Of a DNA stretch of 64,000 bases, positions 33,932 through 42,413 are shown piece after piece. The DNA comes from Burkholderiales bacterium 70-64. GTDB lineage: Bacteria > Pseudomonadota > Gammaproteobacteria > Burkholderiales > Burkholderiaceae_E. A program made the position numbers and the translations under genes. Location: NCBI GenBank assembly GCA_001898645.1, contig MKUQ01000039.1, forward strand, positions 19,566-83,565, written 5' to 3'. The number at the start of each line of letters is the position of its first letter. Position 1 is the stretch's first letter. The notes under the pieces were generated by a model. That model was not told the origin of the DNA. It ran no database searches and worked only from the letters and a program-made list of their open reading frames with translations.

Positions 33932-35029
33932 TCAGCCCTTCTTCGCCTTGGGCTGGATCGAGTCGTGCAGCGGCCCGACCCAGCTTTCGCCGGCGGCGAG
34001 CTTCTGGCGCAGCAGCACGAAGTCGACCTCGCGGTCGTCCTTGGTGCCGGCGTTGAACGCGGTGAAGCCGGCGCGCGCCTCGGTCATCATGTTCAGGGCC
34101 AGCCAGGCGCGCGAGTTCTCCTTGTTGCGGTTCCACGCGTCGAGCTTGGGCTTGCGCAGCTCCTCCAGCGTCTTGGTGGTGCAGTCGGGGAAGGTGAGCA
34201 GCATCTTCGCGCACAGCTCCTCGATCTTGGCATCGAGCAGCGACAGGTCGACCGTGCCGCGCGCCAGCAGGGCCTTGCCCTCCTTGGCCGCCTCGCCGGT
34301 CTTGGGCTCGCCGTAGACGTTGCGGCCGTACTCGTCGACCATGCGCTGGTTTTCCACCAGCGGGTTGGCGACGAACTTGCCGTCGACCTTGAGCGCCGGC
34401 ACGATGTCGGTGAGCACGCCCATCTGGTACGCCTTGTGCGCCGAGAACGGCTCGCACAGCACGCAGGCGGCCATCGCGCGCTCGGCGCCGATCACCACCG
34501 GCAGGAAGTCGGTCGCGCCCCCGATCGGCGCCGAACCGTGCTTCGGGCCGGCCTGCCCGAAGCGGGCGAGATCCTGGGCGACGGAGAAGTCGCACGCCAT
34601 CCCGATCTCCTGGCCGCCGCCGATGCGCATGCCGTTGACGCGGCAGATCACCGGTTTGTCGCAAGCGAGGATCGCCGACACCATGTCGTTGAACAGCCGC
34701 ATGTACTGGCGGTACTCCTGCGGGTGGCCGGCATAGTACTCGGCGTACTCCTTGGTGTTGCCGCCGGTGCAGAACGCCTTGTCGCCGGCGCCGGTGAACA
34801 CGACGCAGTTGACGTCGCGCGCGTTGGAAGCGGCGCGAAACGCCAGGATCGTGCCCTTGACCATGTCGGTCGTGTAGGAGTTGAACTGCTCCGGATTGTC
34901 CAGCGTGATCCACGCGTTGAACAGCCCCGGCACCACCGAACCGTCGGGCAGCTTCGCCGGCCGCTTCTCGTAACGCACGCGCGGCTTGGTGATGTCGTCG
35001 ACGAGATCGTGGTTCTTGAATTCGCGCAC
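33932..35029 (-). CDS. oah: 6-Oxocyclohex-1-ene-1-carbonyl-CoA hydrolase
   Basis: A 365-residue crotonase-family ring-opening hydrolase yielding 3-hydroxypimelyl-CoA. VVFTGAGDKAFCTGGNTKEYAEYYAGHPQEYRQYMRLF and NGMRIGGGQEIGMACDFSVAQDLARFGQAGPKHGSAPIGGATDFLP are the crotonase-type oxyanion-hole and active-site stretches, and the protein is longer than ordinary crotonases, as Oah is. The start is taken as GTG 35029 (VREFKNHDLVDD), preceded by AGGAG; a start further upstream would run into had, which ends at 35043. Lies 3 nt before dch. Confidence 0.94.
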   Translation of the reverse strand: MREFKNHDLVDDITKPRVRYEKRPAKLPDGSVVPGLFNAWITLDNPEQFNSYTTDMVKGTILAFRAASNARDVNCVVFTGAGDKAFCTGGNTKEYAEYYAGHPQEYRQYMRLFNDMVSAILACDKPVICRVNGMRIGGGQEIGMACDFSVAQDLARFGQAGPKHGSAPIGGATDFLPVVIGAERAMAACVLCEPFSAHKAYQMGVLTDIVPALKVDGKFVANPLVENQRMVDEYGRNVYGEPKTGEAAKEGKALLARGTVDLSLLDAKIEELCAKMLLTFPDCTTKTLEELRKPKLDAWNRNKENSRAWLALNMMTEARAGFTAFNAGTKDDREVDFVLLRQKLAAGESWVGPLHDSIQPKAKKG

Positions 35030-35042
35030 TTTGGACTCCTGT

Positions 35043-36110
35043 TCAGGCGGGGACGAGCACCGCGCGTTTCCTGATCTGGCGGTGATGGACGGCGTCGAAG
35101 ACGCGGTTGATGTCGTCGAGCGGATGGGTTTCGACGAACGGCTTGATCTGCACCTTGCCGTCGAGCACGAGATCGAGCGCCGCCGGGTAGGACTCGGGCG
35201 GGCAGCCCCAGTTGCCGATGGCGCGCGCATCGAACGCCATCAGGTTCGACAGGCGCACCTCGATCTTGTCCATGGTGAAGCCGACCACCGACAGCGTGGC
35301 GCCGTGCACCAGCAGCCCGAAGGCGGTGAGCTGGCCGGGAGCGGTGCCCGAGCACTCGAAGATGAACCACTCGGTGGTCGGCAGGCCGTTCTTCTTCGCG
35401 AACTCGGTGATCGCGGCCTTGATGCCGCGCGCGTCGAGCTGGCGGCTGTTGAGCGTGAGGGCAGCACCATGCTGCGCGACGGCAGCGAGCTTGGCGTCGT
35501 CGACGTCGATGGCCACCACCTTCGCGCCGCTGGCGCTGGCGATCTGCACGCAGTAGCCTCCGACTCCGCCGGCGCCGATCACCACGGCGAGGCTGCCCGG
35601 CTTCACGCCGGCGCGCCGCACCGCCTGGTACGGCGTGGTGAGCGCATCGGCGACGATCGACACCTCGGCCAGCGTGAGCCCGGCCTTGGCGAGCCGCGCC
35701 TCGTCGACTTCGCACAATCCGCGACCGGGCACCACGATGTGCGATGCGAAGCCGCCCTGGATGTCGTTGCCCGGCATCTTCTGGGCGCGGCAGATGGTGC
35801 CCAGGCCGCGCCGGCACAGGTCGCACTCGCCGCACGGCAGCACCGCCGGCACGATCACCGCCTTGCCCATCCAGGCCTCGGCGCCGGCGCCCGCCGCAAC
35901 CACCCGGCCGCTGATCTCGTGGCCCAGGGCGAGCGGCAGCGGCTGGTTGGTGCGCACGCCGTCGTAGAAGTAGCCCAGGTCGGTATGGCACACGCCGCAG
36001 CCGGCCACGGCGACCACCACCTCGCCGGCGCCCGGCGTGGCCTGGAACGTGGCGCGTTCGAGCGGAGTGTTGATCGCAGTCATCAGCCAGCGATGCGCTT
36101 CGATGATCAT
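35043..36110 (-). CDS. had: 6-Hydroxycyclohex-1-ene-1-carbonyl-CoA dehydrogenase
   Basis: A 355-residue zinc-dependent medium-chain alcohol dehydrogenase that oxidises the Dch product with NAD+. Catalytic zinc site [10 protein letters not shown] and LGHEISG, structural zinc loop [16 protein letters not shown], and the Rossmann motif [16 protein letters not shown] are intact. First gene of the leftward benzoyl-CoA operon; a later ATG at residue 10 ([11 protein letters not shown]) is an alternative start. The upstream region holds a perfect FNR-type box. Confidence 0.94.
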   Translation of the reverse strand: MIIEAHRWLMTAINTPLERATFQATPGAGEVVVAVAGCGVCHTDLGYFYDGVRTNQPLPLALGHEISGRVVAAGAGAEAWMGKAVIVPAVLPCGECDLCRRGLGTICRAQKMPGNDIQGGFASHIVVPGRGLCEVDEARLAKAGLTLAEVSIVADALTTPYQAVRRAGVKPGSLAVVIGAGGVGGYCVQIASASGAKVVAIDVDDAKLAAVAQHGAALTLNSRQLDARGIKAAITEFAKKNGLPTTEWFIFECSGTAPGQLTAFGLLVHGATLSVVGFTMDKIEVRLSNLMAFDARAIGNWGCPPESYPAALDLVLDGKVQIKPFVETHPLDDINRVFDAVHHRQIRKRAVLVPA

Positions 36111-36259
36111 TGTCCGTCGGCCTCCTGAGCCATGGATCCTTCGTTTCCGCCGCCGCTGCGCACGGTCTGTCCGGCGGTGCCTTTCGGGGTTGACCGCCCG
36201 ATGGCCGGTCGTTATTCTTGCATTGCGGTACCGAAATACTGGTTTATGGTTAGGATGTT

Positions 36260-36265
36260 GTTATA
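36260..36265 (-). promoter_or_regulatory. Candidate -10 element (TATAAC) for the had-bcr operon
   Basis: On the minus strand TATAAC lies 17 nt downstream of the FNR-type box and about 150 nt before the had start codon. It is the best -10-like hexamer on that strand in the region. The spacing is about five nucleotides shorter than the ideal class II arrangement, so the real start point may differ. Confidence 0.4.
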
Positions 36266-36282
36266 GGCGCGTTTCACCTGCA

Positions 36283-36296
36283 TTGATCTGCATCAA
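36283..36296. promoter_or_regulatory. Perfect FNR/Anr-type box in the had-korA divergent promoter
   Basis: TTGATCTGCATCAA is an exact TTGAT-N4-ATCAA site. It lies between the divergent benzoyl-CoA (leftward) and korAB (rightward) operons, so a single oxygen-sensing activator could switch on both the ring reductase and its ferredoxin-reducing partner under anoxia. Rightward, GAATAG begins 24 nt after the box (36321-36326), the same spacing as at 7434-7477. Confidence 0.8.
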
Positions 36297-36351
36297 ACCA
36301 GTTCCGGCGTACATCCTTCCGAATAGCGTTTCCAACGCAAGAGAGCTTACC

Positions 36352-38139
36352 TTGAAGGTCATTTCACGCCCCGAATCGCAGTCTCGCACCGGTACCGCCT
36401 CGCCGGCCGGCGAGGCCGCGACCAGCATATCCATCGCCCTTGCCGGCAGCGGCGGCAGCGGCGTCATGACGGCCGGCAACCTGCTGCTCGACGCCGCGGC
36501 CAAGGCCGGCCTGTACGGACTCATGGTGCGCACCAGCGGACCGCAGATCCGCGGCGGCGAGGCCGCGGCGCTGCTGCGTCTGGCGCGCCGCCAGACCGAG
36601 TCGCTCGACGACGGCTTCGACCTGCTGCTGGCCATCGACTGGCAGAACATCAACCGCTTCGCCGACGAGATCCCGATGCGCGCCTCGGGCGTGCTGGTGG
36701 GCGACTCCGACGAGGGCGAGCCGCCCGAGGTGTTCCTCGAGGGCGGCGCGCGCTTCGTCTCGCTGCCGCTGAAGAAGATAGCCAAGGCGATCCCCGGCAG
36801 CTGGATCAACATGGTGGCGCTGGGCGTCTCGGGCGCCCTCGCAGGCATTCCCGCCGAGGCGCTCGAGGAGGCGCTGCGCGCCTCCTGGAAGCGCGCCGAG
36901 ACCGCGCTGCAGGCCAACCTGCAGGCGCTGCGCGCCGGCATCGAGGCCGGCGCGCAGATCGAAGGCGTGCCGCGCATGACCATCGGCGCCGCCGGTGCCG
37001 CCCCTGCCGCGCCGCGCTGGCTGCTCAGCGGCAACGAAGGCACCGGCTTCGGCGCGGTGCGCGGCGGCATCCGCTTCGTGGCGGCCTACCCCATCACGCC
37101 GGCCACCGAGGTGCTGGAGTGGCTCGCGCCCGCGCTCACCAAGGTCGGCGGCACGCTGCTGCAGGCCGAGGACGAGCTCGCGTCCATCAACATGATCGTC
37201 GGTGCCTCTTATGGCGGCGTGCCCTCGCTCACCGCCACCGCGGGCCCGGGCCTGGCGCTGATGACCGAGGGCATCGGCCTGGCCGTGGGCGCCGAGGTGC
37301 CGGTGGTGGTGGTCGACGTGATGCGCGGCGGGCCGTCCACCGGCATTCCCGCCAAGAGCGAGCAGAGCGATCTGTCGTTCGCCGTCAGCGGCCTGCACGG
37401 CGATGCGCCGCGCCTGGTCGTCGCCCCGACCTCGATCGCCGACTGTGTGGCCACCACCCAGTGGGCGGTGGAGCTCGCCGAGACGCTGCAGTCGCCGGCC
37501 ATCGTGCTGTCGGACCAGTTCATGGGCCAGTCGCGCGCCATCGTCGAGCGGCCCGCCGATCCCGGCTTCAGCGCCAAGCGCCTGGTGGTCGAGGCCAACG
37601 CCCCGGACTTCAAGCGCTATCGCGACACGCCGTCGGGCGTCTCGCCCATGGCGATCCCGGGCACGCCCGGCGTGGTCTACACCGCCGACGGCCTCGAGAA
37701 GAACGAGGGCGGCATCCCGAGCAGCCAGGCACGCGACCACATGACGCAGCTCGAGAAGCGCCAGCGCAAGCTGGCGCAGTACGACTACGGCCGGTGGTGG
37801 GCCGACATCGAGGGCGAGGGCGATGCCGCCATCATCACCTTCGGCTCGGTCACCGGCGTGGCGCGCGAGGCGCTGTCGCGCCTGGCGGCCCGCGGCGTCA
37901 CCGTGAAGCTGGTGGCCCTGCGCCTGCTCGCGCCCGCGCTGCCCGAGAAGCTCGAGCAGGCGCTCGAAGGCGTGCGCCGCGTGCTGGTGGTCGAGCAGAA
38001 CCACTCGGCGCAACTGTTCCGCTACCTGCGCGCCATGTACGACCTGCCCGGCAAGCCGGCGAGCTTCCATCGCCCCGGCCCGCTCCCCATGCGACCCGGC
38101 GAGCTCGCCGACGTCATCCTCGAATGGAGGCAACAATGA
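36352..38139 (+). CDS. korA: 2-Oxoglutarate:ferredoxin oxidoreductase, fused gamma-alpha subunit
   Basis: A 595-residue fusion: gamma domain first (about 20-200; GSGGSGVMTAGNLLLDAAAKAGLYGLMVRTSGPQIRGGEAAALLRLA), then the alpha domain (about 225-595; GNEGTGFGAVRGGIRFVAAYPITPATE, VDVMRGGPSTGIPAKSEQSDL). In Thauera this enzyme oxidises 2-oxoglutarate and provides reduced ferredoxin to benzoyl-CoA reductase. No ATG is near; TTG 36352 is chosen because AAGAGAG lies 6 nt before it and the reading frame upstream crosses the promoter. Overlaps korB by ATGA. Confidence 0.9.
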   Translation: MKVISRPESQSRTGTASPAGEAATSISIALAGSGGSGVMTAGNLLLDAAAKAGLYGLMVRTSGPQIRGGEAAALLRLARRQTESLDDGFDLLLAIDWQNINRFADEIPMRASGVLVGDSDEGEPPEVFLEGGARFVSLPLKKIAKAIPGSWINMVALGVSGALAGIPAEALEEALRASWKRAETALQANLQALRAGIEAGAQIEGVPRMTIGAAGAAPAAPRWLLSGNEGTGFGAVRGGIRFVAAYPITPATEVLEWLAPALTKVGGTLLQAEDELASINMIVGASYGGVPSLTATAGPGLALMTEGIGLAVGAEVPVVVVDVMRGGPSTGIPAKSEQSDLSFAVSGLHGDAPRLVVAPTSIADCVATTQWAVELAETLQSPAIVLSDQFMGQSRAIVERPADPGFSAKRLVVEANAPDFKRYRDTPSGVSPMAIPGTPGVVYTADGLEKNEGGIPSSQARDHMTQLEKRQRKLAQYDYGRWWADIEGEGDAAIITFGSVTGVAREALSRLAARGVTVKLVALRLLAPALPEKLEQALEGVRRVLVVEQNHSAQLFRYLRAMYDLPGKPASFHRPGPLPMRPGELADVILEWRQQ

Positions 38140-38993
38140 ACGACGCGGTCACCTTGCCCGAGACCGCCGAGGCGGCCGGGCCGCTGACGGCGAAGGACTA
38201 CAAGTCGGCCTACAAGCCCATCTGGTGCCCGGGCTGCGGCGACTACTCCGTGCTCGGGGCGGTCACCAGGGCCTTCGCCCTGGTGCAGGTGCGCCCCGAG
38301 AACATCGCCGTGGTGTCGGGCATCGGCTGCTCCTCGCGCATCCCCGCCTACACCTCGTGCTACGGCTTCCACGGCGTGCACGGCCGCTCGCTGGCGGCGG
38401 CCACCGGCCTGAAGGTGGCGCGCCCCGACCTCACCGTGCTGGTGGCCGGCGGCGACGGCGACGGCTATTCGATCGGCGGCAACCACTTCCTGCACGCCTG
38501 CCGGCGCAACGTGGACCTCACCTACATCGTGATGGACAACCACGTCTACGGCATGACCAAGGGCCAGCCCTCGCCGACCACCGAGCCCGACTGGGATTCC
38601 AAGCTCGCGCCCGGGGGCACCGGCGTGCGCTCCTTCCATCCGCTGGTGATCGCGCTCGCTTCCGGGGCCAACTTCGTCGCGCGCGCCTTCTCGGGGGACC
38701 CCAACGGCACCGCCGAGATCATCGCGCAGGCGATCCGCCATCCCGGCTTCTCCTTCGTCGAGATCCTCAGCCCCTGCGTCACCTTCCGTCCCGAGCAGCG
38801 CTCCTGGAAGGAGCAGGCGCGGCCGTCGCCGGTCGGCCCCACCGGCGACGCGGCGCAGGCGGCGCGCCGCCTCATGACCGACGACGGCTTCAACATCGGC
38901 GTGCTGTACACCGGCGATCGCACGCCGTATCCCCTCGGCCCGCGCGGCACCCGGCGCAGCATCGCCGAGCTCGAGGCGGAGTTCACGCTATGA
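38136..38993 (+). CDS. korB: 2-Oxoglutarate:ferredoxin oxidoreductase, beta subunit
   Basis: A 285-residue thiamine-diphosphate- and Fe-S-containing beta subunit. IWCPGCGDYSVLGAV carries the first cluster cysteines, GIGCSSRIPAYTSCYGFHGVHGR follows, and AGGDGDGYSIGGNHFLHACRRNVDLTYIVMDNHVYGMTKGQPSPTT is the thiamine-diphosphate/Mg site. With korA it forms a two-subunit enzyme as in Thauera aromatica. Its TGA overlaps the rubrerythrin-like start. Confidence 0.94.
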   Translation: MNDAVTLPETAEAAGPLTAKDYKSAYKPIWCPGCGDYSVLGAVTRAFALVQVRPENIAVVSGIGCSSRIPAYTSCYGFHGVHGRSLAAATGLKVARPDLTVLVAGGDGDGYSIGGNHFLHACRRNVDLTYIVMDNHVYGMTKGQPSPTTEPDWDSKLAPGGTGVRSFHPLVIALASGANFVARAFSGDPNGTAEIIAQAIRHPGFSFVEILSPCVTFRPEQRSWKEQARPSPVGPTGDAAQAARRLMTDDGFNIGVLYTGDRTPYPLGPRGTRRSIAELEAEFTL

Positions 38994-39517
38994 GCCGCGC
39001 CGGTCCGAAAGCGCCCCGCACGCTGGCCGAGTTCATGCAGAAGGCGCTCGAGATGGAGATCGAGGCCTCGCAGCGCTACGCCGAATTCGCCGACGCCATG
39101 GAGATGCACAACAACCGCGAGGTGGCCGATCTCTTTCGCAGGATGTCCGGGATCGAGAACCGGCACGCCGAGCAGATCATGGCCGAGATGGGCTGGAAGG
39201 AGCCCCCGCCGCCCACGCCCGGCGGCTTCCGCTGGGAGGGCTTCGAGGCGCCCGAGACCATCGCGGTCGACGAGGTGCACTACCTGATGCAGCCCTACCA
39301 CGCGCTCACGCTGGCGCTGGCCAGCGAGGAACGCGCCGAGCGCTTCTTCGCCCAGATGGCCGAGGCCGCCACCACCGAGCCGGTGCGCAAGGCGGCCCTC
39401 GAGCTCATGGGCGAGGAGCGCGAGCACGTGGAGCTCATCCGCCAGTGGATGCAGAAGGTGCCCAAGCCCGACCGCAACTGGGCTGACGACCCCGATCCGC
39501 CGCGCTACACCGACTGA
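38990..39517 (+). CDS. Rubrerythrin-like di-iron ferritin-family protein
   Basis: A 175-residue protein with two helical pairs bearing di-iron ligands: EIEASQRYAEFA and GIENRHAEQIMAEMG in the first half, ASEERAERFFAQM and MGEEREHVELIRQWM in the second. There is no rubredoxin-like CxxC domain, so it is an erythrin-type member. These proteins reduce peroxide or handle oxygen. Third gene of the kor operon (ATGA overlap with korB), where it may protect oxygen-sensitive ferredoxin enzymes. Confidence 0.85.
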   Translation: MSRAGPKAPRTLAEFMQKALEMEIEASQRYAEFADAMEMHNNREVADLFRRMSGIENRHAEQIMAEMGWKEPPPPTPGGFRWEGFEAPETIAVDEVHYLMQPYHALTLALASEERAERFFAQMAEAATTEPVRKAALELMGEEREHVELIRQWMQKVPKPDRNWADDPDPPRYTD

Positions 39518-39552
39518 CCGATTCCGCAACCCTCAGTACAGGATTCCATTCC

Positions 39553-39948
39553 ATGCAGACGCTACTTCCCGAAGGGTGGGCGCCGCCGATCGGCTATGCC
39601 AACGGCATCGCCGTCGATGCCGGACGCATCGTGTTCGTGGCCGGCCAGGTCGGCTGGGACGCCCAGCAGAAGTTCCACTCCGAGGACATCGCGCCGCAGT
39701 TCGACCAGGCGCTGCAGAACATCGTCGCGGTGCTGGCGCAGGCAGGCGCCAAGCCCGAGCACGTCTGCCGCATGACCGCCTACTGTTGCGACAAGCCCGC
39801 CTACATGGCGGCGCGCCGCGAGCTGGGCGCGATCTGGCGCAAGCACATGGGCACGCACTACCCGGCAATGAGCATGATCTTCGTGTCCGACCTGCTCGAC
39901 AACCCGGGCAAGATCGAGCTCGAGGCCACCGCGGTCGTACCGAAGTAG
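39553..39948 (+). CDS. RidA/YjgF-family protein
   Basis: A 131-residue member of the RidA family: IVFVAGQVGWDAQQKFHSEDIAPQFDQALQNIVAVLAQAGAKPEHVCRMTAYCCD and PAMSMIFVSDLLDNPGKIELEATAVVPK. Canonical RidA hydrolyses reactive enamines, relying on an Arg late in the sequence; no Arg is present in the last 35 residues, so a different reaction or no catalysis is likely. Separated by 35 nt from the rubrerythrin-like gene and possibly in the same transcript. Confidence 0.85.
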   Translation: MQTLLPEGWAPPIGYANGIAVDAGRIVFVAGQVGWDAQQKFHSEDIAPQFDQALQNIVAVLAQAGAKPEHVCRMTAYCCDKPAYMAARRELGAIWRKHMGTHYPAMSMIFVSDLLDNPGKIELEATAVVPK

Positions 39949-39959
39949 CACCGGGCACG

Positions 39960-40000
39960 GGCGCCGGGCAGGCGCCGTCCGCGCGGTGCGGCGCACCGCG
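39960..40000. terminator. Two GC hairpins after the RidA-like gene
   Basis: GGCGCC-GGGCA-GGCGCC (39960-39976) and CGCGGTGC-GGC-GCACCGCG (39982-40000) stand back to back between the RidA-like gene and dfrA. The second has an 8-bp perfect stem. No T-run follows, so they are Rho-type or weak terminators closing the kor transcription unit. Confidence 0.4.
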
Positions 40001-40069
40001 GGAATGTCCTCGCCCGGCCCCGGGCACGCGATCGCGCGCCCGGGCCCGCCCGGGTCGTGGAGCGAAAGC

Positions 40070-40075
40070 TACAAT
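40070..40075 (+). promoter_or_regulatory. Candidate -10 element (TACAAT) of dfrA
   Basis: TACAAT lies 63 nt before the dfrA ATG and is the only AT-rich hexamer in this GC-rich intergenic stretch. It matches the thyA -10 candidate at 5414-5419 exactly. No clear -35 hexamer. Confidence 0.45.
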
Positions 40076-40138
40076 CGCGGCTCACGCCCGGGCCGCGGTG
40101 CAGGCCGCCGGCCGGGCCCACGGCGAGGCTGCCTCGGA

Positions 40139-40696
40139 ATGAACGATCTCCCGGAAGACAGCAGCGATGCCGCGCCGGCGGCGACGGCGAGCCCGCGCGT
40201 CACCATCATCGTCGCCCGCGCGCACGGCGGCGTCATCGGCGCCGACAACGGCCTGCCGTGGCGCCTGCCCGAAGACCTGAAGCATTTTCGCGCAACCACG
40301 ATGGGCCACGCGATCGTCATGGGGCGCAAGACCTTCGAGTCGATCGGCAAGGCGCTGCCCGGCCGGCGCACCATCGTCGTGAGCCGCGATCCGCGATGGG
40401 CGCATCCCGGCTGCGAGAGCGCGACCTCGCTCCAGGCCGCGATCGCGCTGGCCGCCAGGCCCGGCGCCGATCCTTCCATCGCCACCGACGAGGTGTTCGT
40501 CGTCGGCGGCGCGCAGCTCTACCGCGACGCGATTGCCGTCGCGCAGCGCGCGATCGTCACCGAGATCGACGTCGAGGTCGCGGGCGATGCGCATTTCCCG
40601 CAGCTCGATCCATCGCGCTGGCGCGTCGAGTCGCGCAGCGACGGCCGCTCGGCCGACGGCTTGCGCTACGCGATCGTCGATTACCGCCGCGCCTGA
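40139..40696 (+). CDS. folA: Dihydrofolate reductase
   Basis: A 185-residue NADPH-dependent reductase of dihydrofolate. After a disordered 18-residue N-terminal extension come VTIIVARAHGGVIGADNGLPWRLPEDLKHFRATTMGHAIVMGRKTFESIGKALPGRRTIVVSR, the nearly complete DHFR signature with the catalytic Asp replaced by Glu in LPEDLKHF, as usual for bacterial DHFR positions (Asp/Glu), and FVVGGAQLYRDAI. ATG 40139 is the first start in frame after the promoter; a start nearer VTIIV would need a non-ATG codon. Confidence 0.95.
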   Translation: MNDLPEDSSDAAPAATASPRVTIIVARAHGGVIGADNGLPWRLPEDLKHFRATTMGHAIVMGRKTFESIGKALPGRRTIVVSRDPRWAHPGCESATSLQAAIALAARPGADPSIATDEVFVVGGAQLYRDAIAVAQRAIVTEIDVEVAGDAHFPQLDPSRWRVESRSDGRSADGLRYAIVDYRRA

Positions 40697-40699
40697 AGC

Positions 40700-42328
40700 T
40701 CAGCGCCTGCGAAACGGGTCGCGCTCGGCCAGACGCGCCAGCGCCCGCCCCGCCTGCGCGATCACCGCCTCGCGCCGCGCCGCGATCCAGCCCGCCGCGA
40801 ACCAGTCGCGCGCGCCGGCCGCCGATCCCCGGTCGTAGTGCCGTGCGGCCAGCGCCAGGTCGTTCAGCTCACCGAGCGCTTCCTGCACTGCCTGCAGGCG
40901 TTTCAGGAAGCGCCGCATGGCCTTGTCCCGGAACAGCGGCGCGGCGAACTCGCTCGCGTAGCGCAGGCGTTTCGCCCGCCGGCGCAGCGCGTGGCGCGCG
41001 GCTTCGTCGAGCTGCGCGAAGCGGCCCGCATCGTCGGCGATCGAGCGCAGCCAGCGCACGAGGCGGCGCCGGACGAGCGGAGCGAGAGGGGCAAGCGGGT
41101 CCGGCGCCGGCGGTTCGAGGTTCCGCGCCGGCGGTTCGAGGTCCGGTACCGGCGGCTCGGAGCTCGGTGCCGGAGGCTCTGCAGGACGCGCCGCGGCCGG
41201 CGCTTCGTCGGCGTCGAGTCCGTGGCGCCACGCGAGCAGGGCCAGCAGCCATTGCTGCGCGGCCTGGCCCGCCGCCAGCGCGACGGCGTCGCCGGCATCC
41301 GCCGCCGCCCCGCCTCCGGCCGGCTGCAGCGAACCCGGCGCCCCGGCGCGCTGCAGTGCCGGCTCGATCGCCTGCGCGAGCACGTCCCGGTCGCGCACCG
41401 CCCCCACCGCGCGCGAGAGATCGCGTGCTCCGGTCGCGATCGGCTCCGGTACCGGCGGCACCCAGTCGCGGAACAGCCGGAATGCGCTGCGCAGCCGGCG
41501 CAGGCCGACGCGCAGCTGGTGCACCAGCTCCGTGCGATCGGCCTCGGGCGGGTCCACGGCCGCCCTCCCCGCCGCGGCCTCGACGCCGACCGGCGCCGCC
41601 AGTCCGCTCGCGTTGACGAGCACCTGCGCGATGCACTCGTCCAGCACCTCCCGCCATGCCGCGGCCACGCCCAACCGGCGCCCGAGGCCGGCGGGCCTCG
41701 CGCGCCGCGGCGCCACGGGCGGCCTGCCGTCGGCCAGCGCGTCGCCGCGCTCCGCCTTGCTGCGCGGATCCACCACCAGCCCGAAGCGCGCGCGCCATCG
41801 CTCGGCCAGCGTGAAGAGCGCCGGCCGCGAACCCGACAGCAGCTCGAGCTCGAGCTCGCACACGCGCAGCTCGCGATCCTGCGCCGTGATGCGCCCCTCG
41901 TCGAAGGCCAGCTCGACCGTCGCGCCGCGCGTTCGCAGCGTGCGCGTCACCCGGCGGATGTCGGTGCCGTAGCGCTGCAGGAGCGGCTCGCCGTCGGCGA
42001 GCAGTCCGGCCAGCCGGTCGCCGGCCGGGGTGCCGGCGTGAGCGGCCGCATCGAGCACGGCATCGGTGCGCGGCACCTCGTGCTCGAAGCGCGCCAGCGC
42101 CGTCTCGCCGCCGGCCTTCAGCGTCTGCATCCAGCGGCGTCCTTCCCGGCGCAGCCGCAGCGACATCCCGGCACGCGCCAGGCGGCGGTCGGCGGTATCG
42201 AAGTAGCGCGCGACCAGTCGCCGGCGCTCGAGCTTCGCGCCGCGCCCGCCGAGCGCCGCACGCAGCGCCGCCCGCGCCCGGCGCGGCACCAGGAACTTCA
42301 GCTCGAACTCGACGTTCGACTCGGGCAC
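40700..42328 (-). CDS. CYTH and CHAD domain protein
   Basis: A 542-residue protein. The N-terminal CYTH domain (about 1-205) starts VEFELKFLVPRRARAALRAAL and contains the ExExK-type tunnel-enzyme motif EFELK, then YFDTADRRLARAGMSLRLRREG. The CHAD part (about 225-542) is a helical, His/Arg-rich domain with VHQLRVGLRRLRSAFRLFRDW and HALRRRAKRLRYASEFAAPLF. Together they bind and process polyphosphate or triphosphates. A linker near residues 380-408 is built of 7-residue EPPAPDP-like repeats. Confidence 0.88.
   Translation of the reverse strand: MPESNVEFELKFLVPRRARAALRAALGGRGAKLERRRLVARYFDTADRRLARAGMSLRLRREGRRWMQTLKAGGETALARFEHEVPRTDAVLDAAAHAGTPAGDRLAGLLADGEPLLQRYGTDIRRVTRTLRTRGATVELAFDEGRITAQDRELRVCELELELLSGSRPALFTLAERWRARFGLVVDPRSKAERGDALADGRPPVAPRRARPAGLGRRLGVAAAWREVLDECIAQVLVNASGLAAPVGVEAAAGRAAVDPPEADRTELVHQLRVGLRRLRSAFRLFRDWVPPVPEPIATGARDLSRAVGAVRDRDVLAQAIEPALQRAGAPGSLQPAGGGAAADAGDAVALAAGQAAQQWLLALLAWRHGLDADEAPAAARPAEPPAPSSEPPVPDLEPPARNLEPPAPDPLAPLAPLVRRRLVRWLRSIADDAGRFAQLDEAARHALRRRAKRLRYASEFAAPLFRDKAMRRFLKRLQAVQEALGELNDLALAARHYDRGSAAGARDWFAAGWIAARREAVIAQAGRALARLAERDPFRRR
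41104..41187. repeat. 21-bp tandem repeat, four units, inside the CYTH/CHAD gene
   Basis: Four 21-bp units based on GCGCCGGCGGTTCGAGGT follow each other; the first two differ at the last few bases only and the later two have drifted. They encode the seven-residue repeats EPPAPDP, EPPARNL, EPPVPDL and EPPAPSS in the CHAD linker. The in-frame unit length means that copy number can change without a frameshift. Confidence 0.7.
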
Positions 42329-42413
42329 GGGAAACGATCGGCAGCGCCGGCTCGCGGCGATGCAGCCAGCTTACCCGTGATGCCGCTCCCGCAGGTGACA
42401 GCCCGAACAGGCC

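Noticed and set aside
31977..34913. 978-codon frame containing bcrC
   Set aside because: Only the last 392 codons are BcrC. The upstream part is a shadow of dch and oah; the ATGA junction at 33155 marks the true start.
36195..36240. BzdR-type operator (TGCA-N6-GGNTA) near the had promoter
   Set aside because: TGCATTGCGGTA has only four bases between the half motifs, so it does not fit the consensus.
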